DNA from: Bacteroidia bacterium
GTDB lineage: Bacteria > Bacteroidota > Bacteroidia > Bacteroidales > UBA5342
DNA length: 5,471 nucleotides
Assembly (NCBI GenBank): GCA_030433225.1
Contig: JAUIMD010000164.1
Span: 1-5,471 of the forward strand
Direction of reading: 5' to 3'
A program made the position numbers and the translations under genes. The notes beneath the pieces are model-generated. The model was given only the letters and a program-made list of their open reading frames with translations. It was not told the DNA's origin and searched no databases. Below, in pieces: positions 1 through 5,454 of this stretch (position 1 is its first letter; the number at the start of each line of letters is the position of its first letter).

Positions 1-378
1 TACATGGTAGGCAAACCTGCTGGCAAGGCTGCCGTCTTTCGATCCCGGAAAAACCCGGTTGAGGTCACGACCATCAGGAAACTCACGGGTTTGGTTTAAA
101 AAGCCAAATACATTGAGCAGGGGGATGCAAATGATAGTGCCTACCTCGGGCTTGTTGTACCCTTTGGCCACAATTTGCCGCACAATTTCCACCCCATTTA
201 CCTCATCACCATGAATGCCTCCAACCAGCAGAAGGCAAGGGCCTTTTTTACGCCCTCTTTCAACAATAATGGGTACTTCAATTTTAGTGTGGGTATGTAG
301 TTTGGCAATATCCATGTTGATGATTGCCGACTCTCCTAACCCAATTTTTCGGTTTAGGATTACCATCTCGTTACGCAT
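1..378 (-). CDS. Succinylglutamate desuccinylase/aspartoacylase family protein, 3' end outside window
   Basis: Only the first 126 residues are present; the gene runs off the left edge. Members of this family are zinc hydrolases on an M14 carboxypeptidase-like fold that cleave the amide bond of N-acyl amino acids. The visible zinc-binding motif is GGIHGDE (residues 53-59, ligands His56 and Glu59). It is followed by the substrate-binding block GRDLNRVFPG (103-112). The third zinc ligand and the catalytic Glu should lie beyond the window. I chose the ATG at 378, which overlaps the end of rimK by 8 nt (rimK stop at 373-371); an in-frame ATG at 366 is an alternative. The overlap implies translational coupling with rimK. 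The family assignment is firm. The substrate is not known: arginine catabolism (AstE) is unlikely in this context, and a role in trimming or deacylating the RimK product is inference. Confidence 0.9.
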   Translation of the reverse strand, partial: MRNEMVILNRKIGLGESAIINMDIAKLHTHTKIEVPIIVERGRKKGPCLLLVGGIHGDEVNGVEIVRQIVAKGYNKPEVGTIICIPLLNVFGFLNQTREFPDGRDLNRVFPGSKDGSLASRFAYHV

Positions 379-1243
379 TCCGCTCAACATATCTGATAAT
401 GCTTCTGGCAATGTCTTTGCCGGTTGCTGCTTCAATACCTTCAAGTCCCGGGGAAGAGTTTACTTCGAGAATGAGGGGGCCGCGCTCAGACTGTAGCATG
501 TCCACCCCGGCTATTCCCAGTCCCATAATGCGAGCTGCTTTAATGGCGGCATTTTCCTCGTCTTCGCTTAGTTCAATAATTTCAGCCGTTCCGCCCCGGT
601 GTAAGTTTGAACGGAATTCGCCTTTTTTGCCCTGACGTTTCATGGCACCAACCACTACACCATCTACCACAAAAGCACGAATGTCAGCTCCTTTCGCTTC
701 TTTGATAAACTCTTGTGCAATTACTCTGGCTTGCAGTCCGTTAAAGGCTTCCAGAACCGATTCGGCCGCATTGTCGGTTTCGGCCAGTACCACGCCCAGG
801 CCCTGAGTCCCTTCCAATAATTTAATTACGAGTGGTGCTCCTCCCACATGCTTTATTACATCATCCACATTTTTAGAGTAGTTGGTGAATACTGTTTTAG
901 GCAGCCCCAGGCCGGCCCGCGATAAAACCTGCAGGCTTCTTAATTTGTCGCGCGAACGCATCAGAGCTTGTGATTCTATGGCAGTAAATACCTTCATCAT
1001 TTCAAACTGCCGTACAACGGCGGTTCCAAAAAACGTTACCGATGCACCGATGCGCGGAATTACAGCGTCCACACCGGTGAGCAGCTGGTGACGGTACGAG
1101 ATGGCCGGCCGTCTTTTTTCAATAATTATATCGCATTTGGTGTGGTCAACCACATGCATTTCATGTCCTTTTTGCTCCCCGGCCTCCATAATGCGGCGGG
1201 TGGAATACAAGTTGGGGTTACGGGATAATACTACAATTTTCAT
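371..1243 (-). CDS. rimK: RimK family ATP-grasp L-glutamate ligase (ribosomal protein S6 modification)
   Basis: This 290-residue protein is complete and close to the length of E. coli RimK (about 300). It resembles that enzyme from end to end as I remember its sequence. The N-terminal pre-ATP-grasp domain contains VIPRIG (61-66) and VRQFEM (77-82). The ATP-grasp core contains RDKLRS (98-103), KLLEGTQGLGVVLAE (141-155), DIRAFVV (187-193) and RSNLHRGG (211-218). The metal-binding end is VDML (247-250) plus EVNSSPGLEGIE (260-271), with Asp248, Glu260 and Asn262 as the likely Mg2+ ligands. In E. coli RimK uses ATP to add glutamates to the C-terminus of ribosomal protein S6 and can make poly-alpha-glutamate. 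The target in this organism is inferred. The gene starts 45 nt after rimB, has no Shine-Dalgarno sequence before its ATG, and overlaps the next gene by 8 nt. Confidence 0.96.
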   Translation of the reverse strand: MKIVVLSRNPNLYSTRRIMEAGEQKGHEMHVVDHTKCDIIIEKRRPAISYRHQLLTGVDAVIPRIGASVTFFGTAVVRQFEMMKVFTAIESQALMRSRDKLRSLQVLSRAGLGLPKTVFTNYSKNVDDVIKHVGGAPLVIKLLEGTQGLGVVLAETDNAAESVLEAFNGLQARVIAQEFIKEAKGADIRAFVVDGVVVGAMKRQGKKGEFRSNLHRGGTAEIIELSEDEENAAIKAARIMGLGIAGVDMLQSERGPLILEVNSSPGLEGIEAATGKDIARSIIRYVERNA

Positions 1244-1267
1244 TTTGCTGTGTCGTATTTTTTTGCG

Positions 1268-1287
1268 CTGGCAAACAGTGATGCCAG
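1268..1287 (-). other. Intergenic hairpin between rimB and rimK
   Basis: A perfect 6-bp inverted repeat, CTGGCA (1268-1273) and TGCCAG (1282-1287), has an 8-nt loop. It begins one base after the rimB stop codon and lies inside the 45-nt gap to rimK. On the transcribed strand it is followed by an A-run rather than a U-run, so it is not an intrinsic terminator. It could mark an mRNA-processing or stability element that sets the rimB:rimK ratio, but that role is conjecture. Confidence 0.4.
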
Positions 1288-1288
1288 G

Positions 1289-1732
1289 TTATAGGATTAT
1301 TTGTATGTTGTTAAATGACAGGTTTTTTTTTGCTGTATCAATCAGGAACTTTTTTGAAAGGAATTTTCGACCAAGAAGTACCGGGTATTTCATGGATCCT
1401 CTTTCGGTTAGGGATAATTCAATAGGAATGGATTCGTTGAAAACGGTAACCTCGGTGGTAATGATGTACCTCTTTTCAACCATACCATTGGAGCTTTTAA
1501 TGTTTTTTTCGTTGAACTCTGAAAAACAAAACACCTTTTCGTGGTATTTTTCGTGCCCGGGATCTAAAAACTGGCATTGTAAAATGTTGTTGCGCACTTC
1601 TATGTTGTGGCAGTGAAAACTTGAAGTATAGGCTCCTGAGTCAATTTTAACATCAATTTCTTCCAATGCAAGTTTTGGGAAATTAAGTATATCCACCCGG
1701 CCAATTACTTTTTTTGCTTTATGTTTTGTCAC
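1289..1732 (-). CDS. rimB: RimB-like retropepsin-fold protease (putative ATP-dependent zinc protease family)
   Basis: This 147-residue cytosolic protein belongs to the family long annotated as putative ATP-dependent zinc protease (PF05618), which has a retropepsin-like aspartic protease fold. The N-terminal IGRVDILNFPKL (10-21) leads into IDSGAYTSSFHC (30-41), where Asp31 is the presumed catalytic Asp in a D-S-G-A variant of the usual D-T-G-A. The C-terminal conserved block is MKYPVLLGRKFL (114-125), then IDTA (131-134). The start is GTG at 1732. A TAG lies directly in frame before it and no in-frame ATG exists until residue 84. The next GTG (residue 13) would remove the conserved IGR segment. 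In Pseudomonas, RimB sits just upstream of rimK and removes RimK-added glutamates from S6. The same order here supports that role. No signal peptide or membrane segment is visible. Confidence 0.88.
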   Translation of the reverse strand: MTKHKAKKVIGRVDILNFPKLALEEIDVKIDSGAYTSSFHCHNIEVRNNILQCQFLDPGHEKYHEKVFCFSEFNEKNIKSSNGMVEKRYIITTEVTVFNESIPIELSLTERGSMKYPVLLGRKFLSKKFLIDTAKKNLSFNNIQIIL

Positions 1733-1781
1733 CTATTACAATGGGGTTTGTACGTCGTAAGCTTAACGGCGTAATTATTTG

Positions 1782-1789
1782 CAAATGTA
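1782..1789 (-). promoter_or_regulatory. Candidate promoter -7 element for the rimB-rimK operon
   Basis: Read on the minus strand this is TACATTTG, a perfect match to the Bacteroidota primary-sigma -7 motif TAnnTTTG, about 50 nt before the rimB GTG. No clear -33 TTG is found 17-23 nt further upstream, only T-rich sequence, which lowers confidence. It lies downstream of the csp terminator, so it would give the rim genes independent transcription with a leader of roughly 40-45 nt. Confidence 0.45.
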
Positions 1790-1865
1790 TATTTAAAACT
1801 GAGCCTAAAAATAGGTTTTTTGAATTTGAAATTATGTTTTGTGGCCCACATTTCGTGTTGTGGTC

Positions 1866-1896
1866 AATAAAAAAGCCCGCTCGTAAGCAGGCTTTT
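1866..1896 (-). terminator. Intrinsic terminator after the cold-shock gene
   Basis: An 11-bp stem joins 1896-1886 to 1881-1871, with a single G-U wobble and a 4-nt loop (TACG on the minus strand). The stem ends in a T-rich tract (TTTTTTATT). It sits 30 nt after the csp stop codon and is the strongest terminator in the window. It separates csp from the rim operon. The A-rich opposite side would give a weak U-run on the plus strand too, but no plus-strand gene leads into it. Confidence 0.88.
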
Positions 1897-1925
1897 AAAT
1901 TCACTAAAAGTTATAAAATCTGCGC

Positions 1926-2117
1926 TTACAGAACTTTTACGTTCACCGCATTTAAACCTTTTCTTCCTTCTTTTAATTCAAACTCAACCGAGTCACCTTT
2001 TTGGATCTCATCTATTAAACCACTTACATGTACAAAATGCTCTTTGTCCGATCCATCTTCGCTGATAAAACCAAATCCTTTAGTCTCATTGAAGAACTTT
2101 ACTGTTCCTGTTTTCAT
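1926..2117 (-). CDS. CspA-family cold-shock domain protein
   Basis: This 63-residue protein is a single cold-shock domain, an OB-fold that binds single-stranded RNA or DNA. Members act as RNA chaperones that melt mRNA structure, some at low temperature and some constitutively. GTVKFFN (4-10) is followed by RNP1, KGFGFI (13-18), and RNP2, HFVHVSGL (27-34). The C-terminal strand is GLNAVNVKVL. The residue that is Trp in E. coli CspA (VKWFN) is Phe here, and the RNP2 end is HVS rather than HFS; surface aromatics Phe8, Phe9, Phe15, Phe17 and Phe28 remain. The ATG at 2117 fits the family start, with an A/T-rich region and no Shine-Dalgarno sequence before it. The gene appears monocistronic, having its own promoter and terminator. 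Whether it is cold-inducible cannot be told from the coding sequence. Confidence 0.95.
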   Translation of the reverse strand: MKTGTVKFFNETKGFGFISEDGSDKEHFVHVSGLIDEIQKGDSVEFELKEGRKGLNAVNVKVL

Positions 2118-2139
2118 TGTAATAAAATAATAATATTAG

Positions 2140-2174
2140 ATGCGCATTCAGGTGTTTTTTATCTAAATGCGCAT
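2140..2174 (-). promoter_or_regulatory. Hairpin in the 5' leader of the cold-shock gene
   Basis: A perfect 9-bp inverted repeat, ATGCGCATT (2140-2148) and AATGCGCAT (2166-2174), encloses a 17-nt loop. It ends 22 nt before the csp ATG. The core ATGCGCAT is itself palindromic, so the two copies are also direct repeats and alternative pairings are possible. Placed in the inferred transcript leader, it is a candidate RNA structure for temperature- or Csp-dependent control of translation, as known for the cspA leader of E. coli. The structure is seen; the function is inferred. Confidence 0.5.
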
Positions 2175-2186
2175 GCATTGTTGCAT

Positions 2187-2220
2187 CAAACTTATGCAAT
2201 TTAATGCAATTAAGCGGCAA
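2187..2220 (-). promoter_or_regulatory. Candidate promoter for the cold-shock gene
   Basis: On the minus strand, TAAGTTTG (2194-2187) matches the -7 consensus TAnnTTTG exactly. A TTG (2220-2218) lies 23 nt upstream, at the long end of the accepted spacing for Bacteroidota. Transcription would begin near 2181, giving a leader of about 60 nt. A 6-bp dyad, TTGCAT/ATGCAA (2181-2186 and 2194-2199), straddles the -7 element and could be an operator. Confidence 0.45.
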
Positions 2221-2322
2221 GAATTCGTAATTCTTAGCATATATTATTTTTGCCAGAAACTCATTTTTTGTAAATGGCTCAATATCTGGGTGTTTAATAA
2301 TAAACGTGAACAAACGCTTGTC

Positions 2323-3306
2323 TTATTCCGGTAACGCTTCGCCGGGAGCAAAAACAGTTTTTTCAATTTTATTTTCTACCGGATCCAATTGACTCAGGTA
2401 CCGGTAAACCGCTTTTAACTCAATGTCTGTCATACGTGAGTAAAAGCCCCAGGGCATGTGCGAACCTTCCAATACCCTGCCATATCGCATACGGTTAATA
2501 AAGGTTTCTTCATCCCAATTGGCCATTACGCCGGTGGCTTTGTCGGGTGTTAAGTTAGGGGAGATAAATGCATATCCTTTCGAAAATTCGTCAGGGGTGA
2601 ATAAAAATCCACCCGAAAACTCCGGACCAATATTGGCACCGGTCATTAGGTCTCTGGGGGTGTGGCATCCCACGCAGTTTGCCACATTTTTTGCCACATA
2701 TTCACCGTATGTTGCGGTGGAGTCAATTTTTATAGCGGCCGGAGGCGTGTATTTTGGGGCCTGAGGCTGCAGCAATCCAAAGGCCAGCAGAGCTCTGCCT
2801 AAAAAAGAGTACGACGTTTCTTCCACTTCATTACTTACGGGTTCTTGCGACCTTAAATACGAAAGTATGGCGCGGATGTCTTCGTCAGACATTTCCTGGA
2901 ATGGCATAACCGGAAACAGCACTTTTCCATTTCGTTTTACCGAATGCCGCAAGGCCCTGGCCAATTCCTGATCGGTATAATTCCCTATCCCGGTTTCTTT
3001 ATGGGGGGTTAGGTTAGGGGCGTGTAAGGTGCCGGGTGGAATTTTAAACTCCCATCCTCCTGACATGGGGAATTCAGCTCCTTGCTCCACTTCCATTATT
3101 TTATCCATGGGCATATGGCACGATGCACAATGCGCAGGGCCAAATGCAAGGTACTTTCCCCTGGCAATTAATGCTGAATCCTTACTGGCCGAAAGGTCAG
3201 GGTAAGGTGCATCGAAGGTTTTTCCTGAACCCAGAAAAATATAAATGACCAAAACGACTAAAAGTACCCCAAGGGTAACTGCAATTATTTTAAATACGGA
3301 TTTCAT
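2323..3306 (-). CDS. Membrane-anchored diheme cytochrome c
   Basis: This 327-residue protein has an N-terminal hydrophobic segment (about 7-25) without a lipobox cysteine, so it is probably an uncleaved anchor facing the periplasm. Two class-I cytochrome c domains follow. Domain 1 has heme motif CASCH (60-64), then PNLTPHKETGIG (97-108) and PVMPF (132-136), with Met134 as probable axial ligand. Domain 2 has CVGCH (211-215), then SPNLTPDKATGV (249-260) and SHMPW (282-286), with Met284 as probable ligand. The repeated PNLTP blocks and the LSYLRSQEPV/YRYLSQLDPV ends suggest a tandem duplication. The pattern resembles cytochrome subunits of alcohol and gluconate dehydrogenases, which have three hemes; here there are two. 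It should carry electrons between a periplasmic donor and an oxidase or other acceptor. No dehydrogenase or oxidase is adjacent, so the partner is unknown. No clear terminator follows it. Confidence 0.93.
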   Translation of the reverse strand: MKSVFKIIAVTLGVLLVVLVIYIFLGSGKTFDAPYPDLSASKDSALIARGKYLAFGPAHCASCHMPMDKIMEVEQGAEFPMSGGWEFKIPPGTLHAPNLTPHKETGIGNYTDQELARALRHSVKRNGKVLFPVMPFQEMSDEDIRAILSYLRSQEPVSNEVEETSYSFLGRALLAFGLLQPQAPKYTPPAAIKIDSTATYGEYVAKNVANCVGCHTPRDLMTGANIGPEFSGGFLFTPDEFSKGYAFISPNLTPDKATGVMANWDEETFINRMRYGRVLEGSHMPWGFYSRMTDIELKAVYRYLSQLDPVENKIEKTVFAPGEALPE

Positions 3307-3484
3307 AAGGCGAGCGATGTTTTGTTAAATAAAAACTGTTACAACAATACCGCTAAGGTTGGCTAAACGAGGCAGAAGTTAAGGAATTGTGGTGGAAATA
3401 AGAAGATAATCAGTGGGTTGGGCGTGAAATATACGCTACTTTATTAGTAGGTTACATGCGGGTGATAAAAGGTACCAGCGACAA
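3307..3484. other. Intergenic region before the cytochrome gene
   Basis: This 178-nt gap separates the pseudouridine synthase stop from the cytochrome start. It holds a weak hairpin, CTACT/AGTAG (3436-3440 and 3446-3450), without a following U-run. It also holds a one-mismatch -7-like TATTGTTG (minus strand) upstream of the cytochrome ATG. Neither is strong enough to call, and I see no small gene here. Confidence 0.4.
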
Positions 3485-4381
3485 TTAAGCAGGCGAATTG
3501 TATTTGTGCCAACGACGTTCCTCCCGGTTCAGGTAGCTGACAAATTTATGAGGAATATCGATGTTAACGTTTACCATTTGTGCCATGCAGGGGTGTTTGA
3601 ACGAAAGGCCAACAGCAGCCAGAAACAAACCGTGGTGTAGCATAACCGAGCCGGGTTGCCCATATGCCGTATCGCCCGAAATAGGATGCCCGTTGCCGGC
3701 CATATGAATGCGCAGTTGATGCGTTCGCCCTGTTTTAGGGTGCAACTGCACCAAAGACAAAAAGAGGTGATTGAGTGAAGGAACCCTGCGTAAAGTTGTA
3801 AAAGAGGTATCGGCTTCCTGTCCGTTTATTTTGGATGTAATTCTGCCCGATTGTTCTGTTTCTCCGGCTACCACGGCCACATAGGTTTTATGAATCAGGC
3901 CTTTTTCGAACAGCTTTCCTAAGCCCATGTGTGCCTGGCGTGTGTTGGCTACCAATACCAAGCCCGATGTGGCCTTGTCAAGCCGATGAACGGGTCTTGG
4001 CCATTTCAAGGCATCCACCTCGGTTGAAATTTTAACGGAATACGGCAACATGTTTTGCAGCGTTTGAAACTGGTTGCCGCTCACCACAATACCTGCAGGT
4101 TTTACAACAACGGCCAGGTGGGCGTCTTCGTAAACCACTTTAAGGGGGTGTTCATAGGTTTTAGGTGGATTTAATTCCAGGTCTACCAGCTCAATGCGGT
4201 CATTTTCTGCTACCCAACGGCCCGTTTCGGCTTGTGCCCCGTTGAGCAGCAAAGTGCCGTTTTTTATGGCTTTTTTTACACCCTTTCGGGAGGGAAGTTG
4301 TTTAAAAATTCCACAGGCATAATCGCTAAACCGTATGGGATGCTGCAAAGGGGGAACGATATGTTGCGCAATGTGAAGCAC
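3485..4381 (-). CDS. RluA-family RNA pseudouridine synthase with S4 domain
   Basis: As called from GTG at 4381 the protein has 298 residues. It converts specific uridines in rRNA or tRNA to pseudouridine. An N-terminal S4-like RNA-binding domain (about 17-66) includes KKAIKNGTLLLNG (36-48). The catalytic domain has VVVKPAG (91-97), then HRLDKATSGLVLVA (132-145) with Asp135 as the catalytic nucleophile. KTYVAVVAG (165-173) and the RNA-binding block HPKTGRTHQLRIHM (214-227) follow. The reading frame extends upstream to an ATG at 4459, but that would overlap the radical SAM gene by 74 nt and add residues with no S4 character. No other in-frame ATG precedes the catalytic core. GTG at 4381 lies 4 nt after the upstream stop and just before HIVPPL, which I take as the usual start of Bacteroidota members; TTG at residue 12 is possible. 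The target uridine (RluA, RluC, RluD or TruC type) cannot be assigned. Confidence 0.9.
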   Translation of the reverse strand: MLHIAQHIVPPLQHPIRFSDYACGIFKQLPSRKGVKKAIKNGTLLLNGAQAETGRWVAENDRIELVDLELNPPKTYEHPLKVVYEDAHLAVVVKPAGIVVSGNQFQTLQNMLPYSVKISTEVDALKWPRPVHRLDKATSGLVLVANTRQAHMGLGKLFEKGLIHKTYVAVVAGETEQSGRITSKINGQEADTSFTTLRRVPSLNHLFLSLVQLHPKTGRTHQLRIHMAGNGHPISGDTAYGQPGSVMLHHGLFLAAVGLSFKHPCMAQMVNVNIDIPHKFVSYLNREERRWHKYNSPA

Positions 4382-4385
4382 AGTA

Positions 4386-5315
4386 CTATACCAAAACTTT
4401 GTGCAAACGGCCCTGATAGGTATTGCGCTCTTCCAGGCGTTTTTCCACCCTGGCCACAAATTCGAAATTTTTCAGGCCCCAGCGTGGTGCAATTAATAAT
4501 TTATCGGGCGATTGACTAATAAAACGTTCAACCACAAATTCGGGATGAAGTATTTCAAGAAAATCCACCACCAAATCCACGTATTCATCCGCATCGTATA
4601 AATGAAAAAACTCCGGATTGCGCTTGTATTGCACCATCATTTGGGTACCCCGTACCAGTTGAAGTTGGTGCAATTTGATGGTAGTTAAGGGGAGTTCTGA
4701 CAATTTTCGGGCATGGTTTAAAATGGTCTCCCGGTTTTCTTTGGGCAGACCTAAAATCAGGTGTGCTCCGGTTGGTATGCCGTGTGCTGCCGTTTTTTCT
4801 ATTGCAGCAACCGATTCTGCATAGCTATGTCCCCGGTTAATGTAATCCAGCGTTTCGTCTTCGGTAGACTCCACCCCATACTCAATACTTACGTAATGTG
4901 TTTTTTGTTTTGAGGTAAAATACTCCAGCAATTCATCCGTCATACAGTCGGGGCGGGTGCCAATTACCAGCCCTACCACATTTGCATTGGTTAATGCCTG
5001 CTCGTATTTTTTAATCAACACATCGTACTCGTCATAGGTGTTGGTATATGCCTGAAAATAAGCCAGGTATTTTTGGGTGGAATATTTATGGCGGAAAAAC
5101 TGAATGCCTTTGTCAATTTGTACCCCAATTGGTATTTCCGTTTGAGTATAAGCCGGATTAAAGGTTTGGTTGTTGCAATAGGTGCAGCCTCCATACCCTT
5201 TTTCACCTACGCGGTTAGGACAGGTAAACCCTGCATTCACCGAAATTTTTTGAATGCGCTCGTGAAAATGCTTTTTTATGTAGGACGGATAATCGTTGTA
5301 TCTTCTCTTAGTCAT
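4386..5315 (-). CDS. TIGR01212/YhcC-YtqA family radical SAM protein
   Basis: This 309-residue protein carries the iron-sulfur cluster motif with the long spacing typical of this family: Cys32, Cys44 and Cys47 (C-x11-C-x2-C, FTCPNRVGEKGYGGCTYC at 30-47). Further family blocks are YFQAYTNTY (86-94), IGTRPDC (118-124), INRGHSY (159-165), HLILGLP (185-191) and LHQLQLVRGT (215-224). The family block usually read as ELGLQ is EYGVES here (145-150). A 4Fe-4S cluster would reductively cleave SAM to start radical chemistry. The YtqA subgroup (MnmL in Bacillus and Streptococcus) takes part in making mnm5s2U at tRNA position 34, but subgroup membership is unresolved here. I chose ATG 5315 over the in-frame ATG at 5363 because the extra 16 residues are non-conserved and the family starts just before the RYN segment. 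It precedes the pseudouridine synthase by 4 nt, so both are probably cotranscribed. Confidence 0.92.
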   Translation of the reverse strand: MTKRRYNDYPSYIKKHFHERIQKISVNAGFTCPNRVGEKGYGGCTYCNNQTFNPAYTQTEIPIGVQIDKGIQFFRHKYSTQKYLAYFQAYTNTYDEYDVLIKKYEQALTNANVVGLVIGTRPDCMTDELLEYFTSKQKTHYVSIEYGVESTEDETLDYINRGHSYAESVAAIEKTAAHGIPTGAHLILGLPKENRETILNHARKLSELPLTTIKLHQLQLVRGTQMMVQYKRNPEFFHLYDADEYVDLVVDFLEILHPEFVVERFISQSPDKLLIAPRWGLKNFEFVARVEKRLEERNTYQGRLHKVLV

Positions 5316-5318
5316 GAA

Positions 5319-5331
5319 TATAGTTACTATA
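5319..5331. repeat. 13-bp palindrome next to the radical SAM start codon
   Basis: TATAGT and ACTATA are perfect inverted arms around one base, ending 3 nt before the ATG at 5315. It occupies the ribosome-entry region and could be a dimeric operator or a local RNA fold. One such A/T-rich palindrome is expected by chance in a few kilobases, so the support is weak. Confidence 0.3.
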
Positions 5332-5376
5332 CGGTAAACCTCTAATAAACAACAAACAAGCAATTGGAATGTTTCT

Positions 5377-5391
5377 TGCCCTTTCGGGGCA
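5377..5391. repeat. Short GC hairpin in the upstream region of the radical SAM gene
   Basis: TGCCC (5377-5381) and GGGCA (5387-5391) form a 5-bp stem. On the minus strand the loop is CGAAA, with GAAA tetraloop character. It is 62 nt upstream of the start codon, just downstream of a one-mismatch -7-like element TATCTTCG (minus strand, 5399-5392) that lacks a -33 TTG. It has no U-run on either strand, so it is not a terminator. It may be the 5' end of the leader. Confidence 0.3.
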
Positions 5392-5428
5392 CGAAGATAA
5401 GACCGATATTCTAATTAAAAATTAAAGC

Positions 5429-5454
5429 TTTGTTAAAGAAAATATCTATTTTTG
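5429..5454 (+). promoter_or_regulatory. Possible plus-strand promoter for a gene beyond the right edge
   Basis: TATTTTTG (5447-5454) matches TAnnTTTG exactly and a TTTG lies upstream at 5429-5432. The 14-nt spacing is shorter than the 17-23 nt usual for this sigma factor. The region is A/T-rich, so a chance match is possible. It would imply a divergent gene outside the window. Confidence 0.2.

Noticed and set aside
1101..1616. Plus-strand frame of 171 codons opposite rimB and rimK
   Set aside because: It is antisense to two well-supported genes and crosses the gap between them; composition follows their codons.
1719..1904. Minus-strand 61-codon frame between csp and rimB
   Set aside because: It would be read through the csp terminator, overlaps the rimB start, and shows no domain or start signal.
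1714..2130. Plus-strand frame of 138 codons across csp and the gap
   Set aside because: It runs antisense through csp and its terminator with no recognisable domain; it is the complement of coding sequence.
2086..2313. Minus-strand 75-codon frame over the csp leader
   Set aside because: It overlaps the start of csp in another frame, resembles no family I know, and covers the dyads and promoter-like motifs expected of a leader.
2296..2314. Weak inverted repeat after the cytochrome stop as a terminator
   Set aside because: It is only about 6 bp with a wobble pair, and the following tract is mixed A/T rather than a U-run.
3436..3450. CTACT/AGTAG hairpin after the pseudouridine synthase as a terminator
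   Set aside because: The stem is 5 bp, A/T-rich, and has no following U-run on the transcribed strand.
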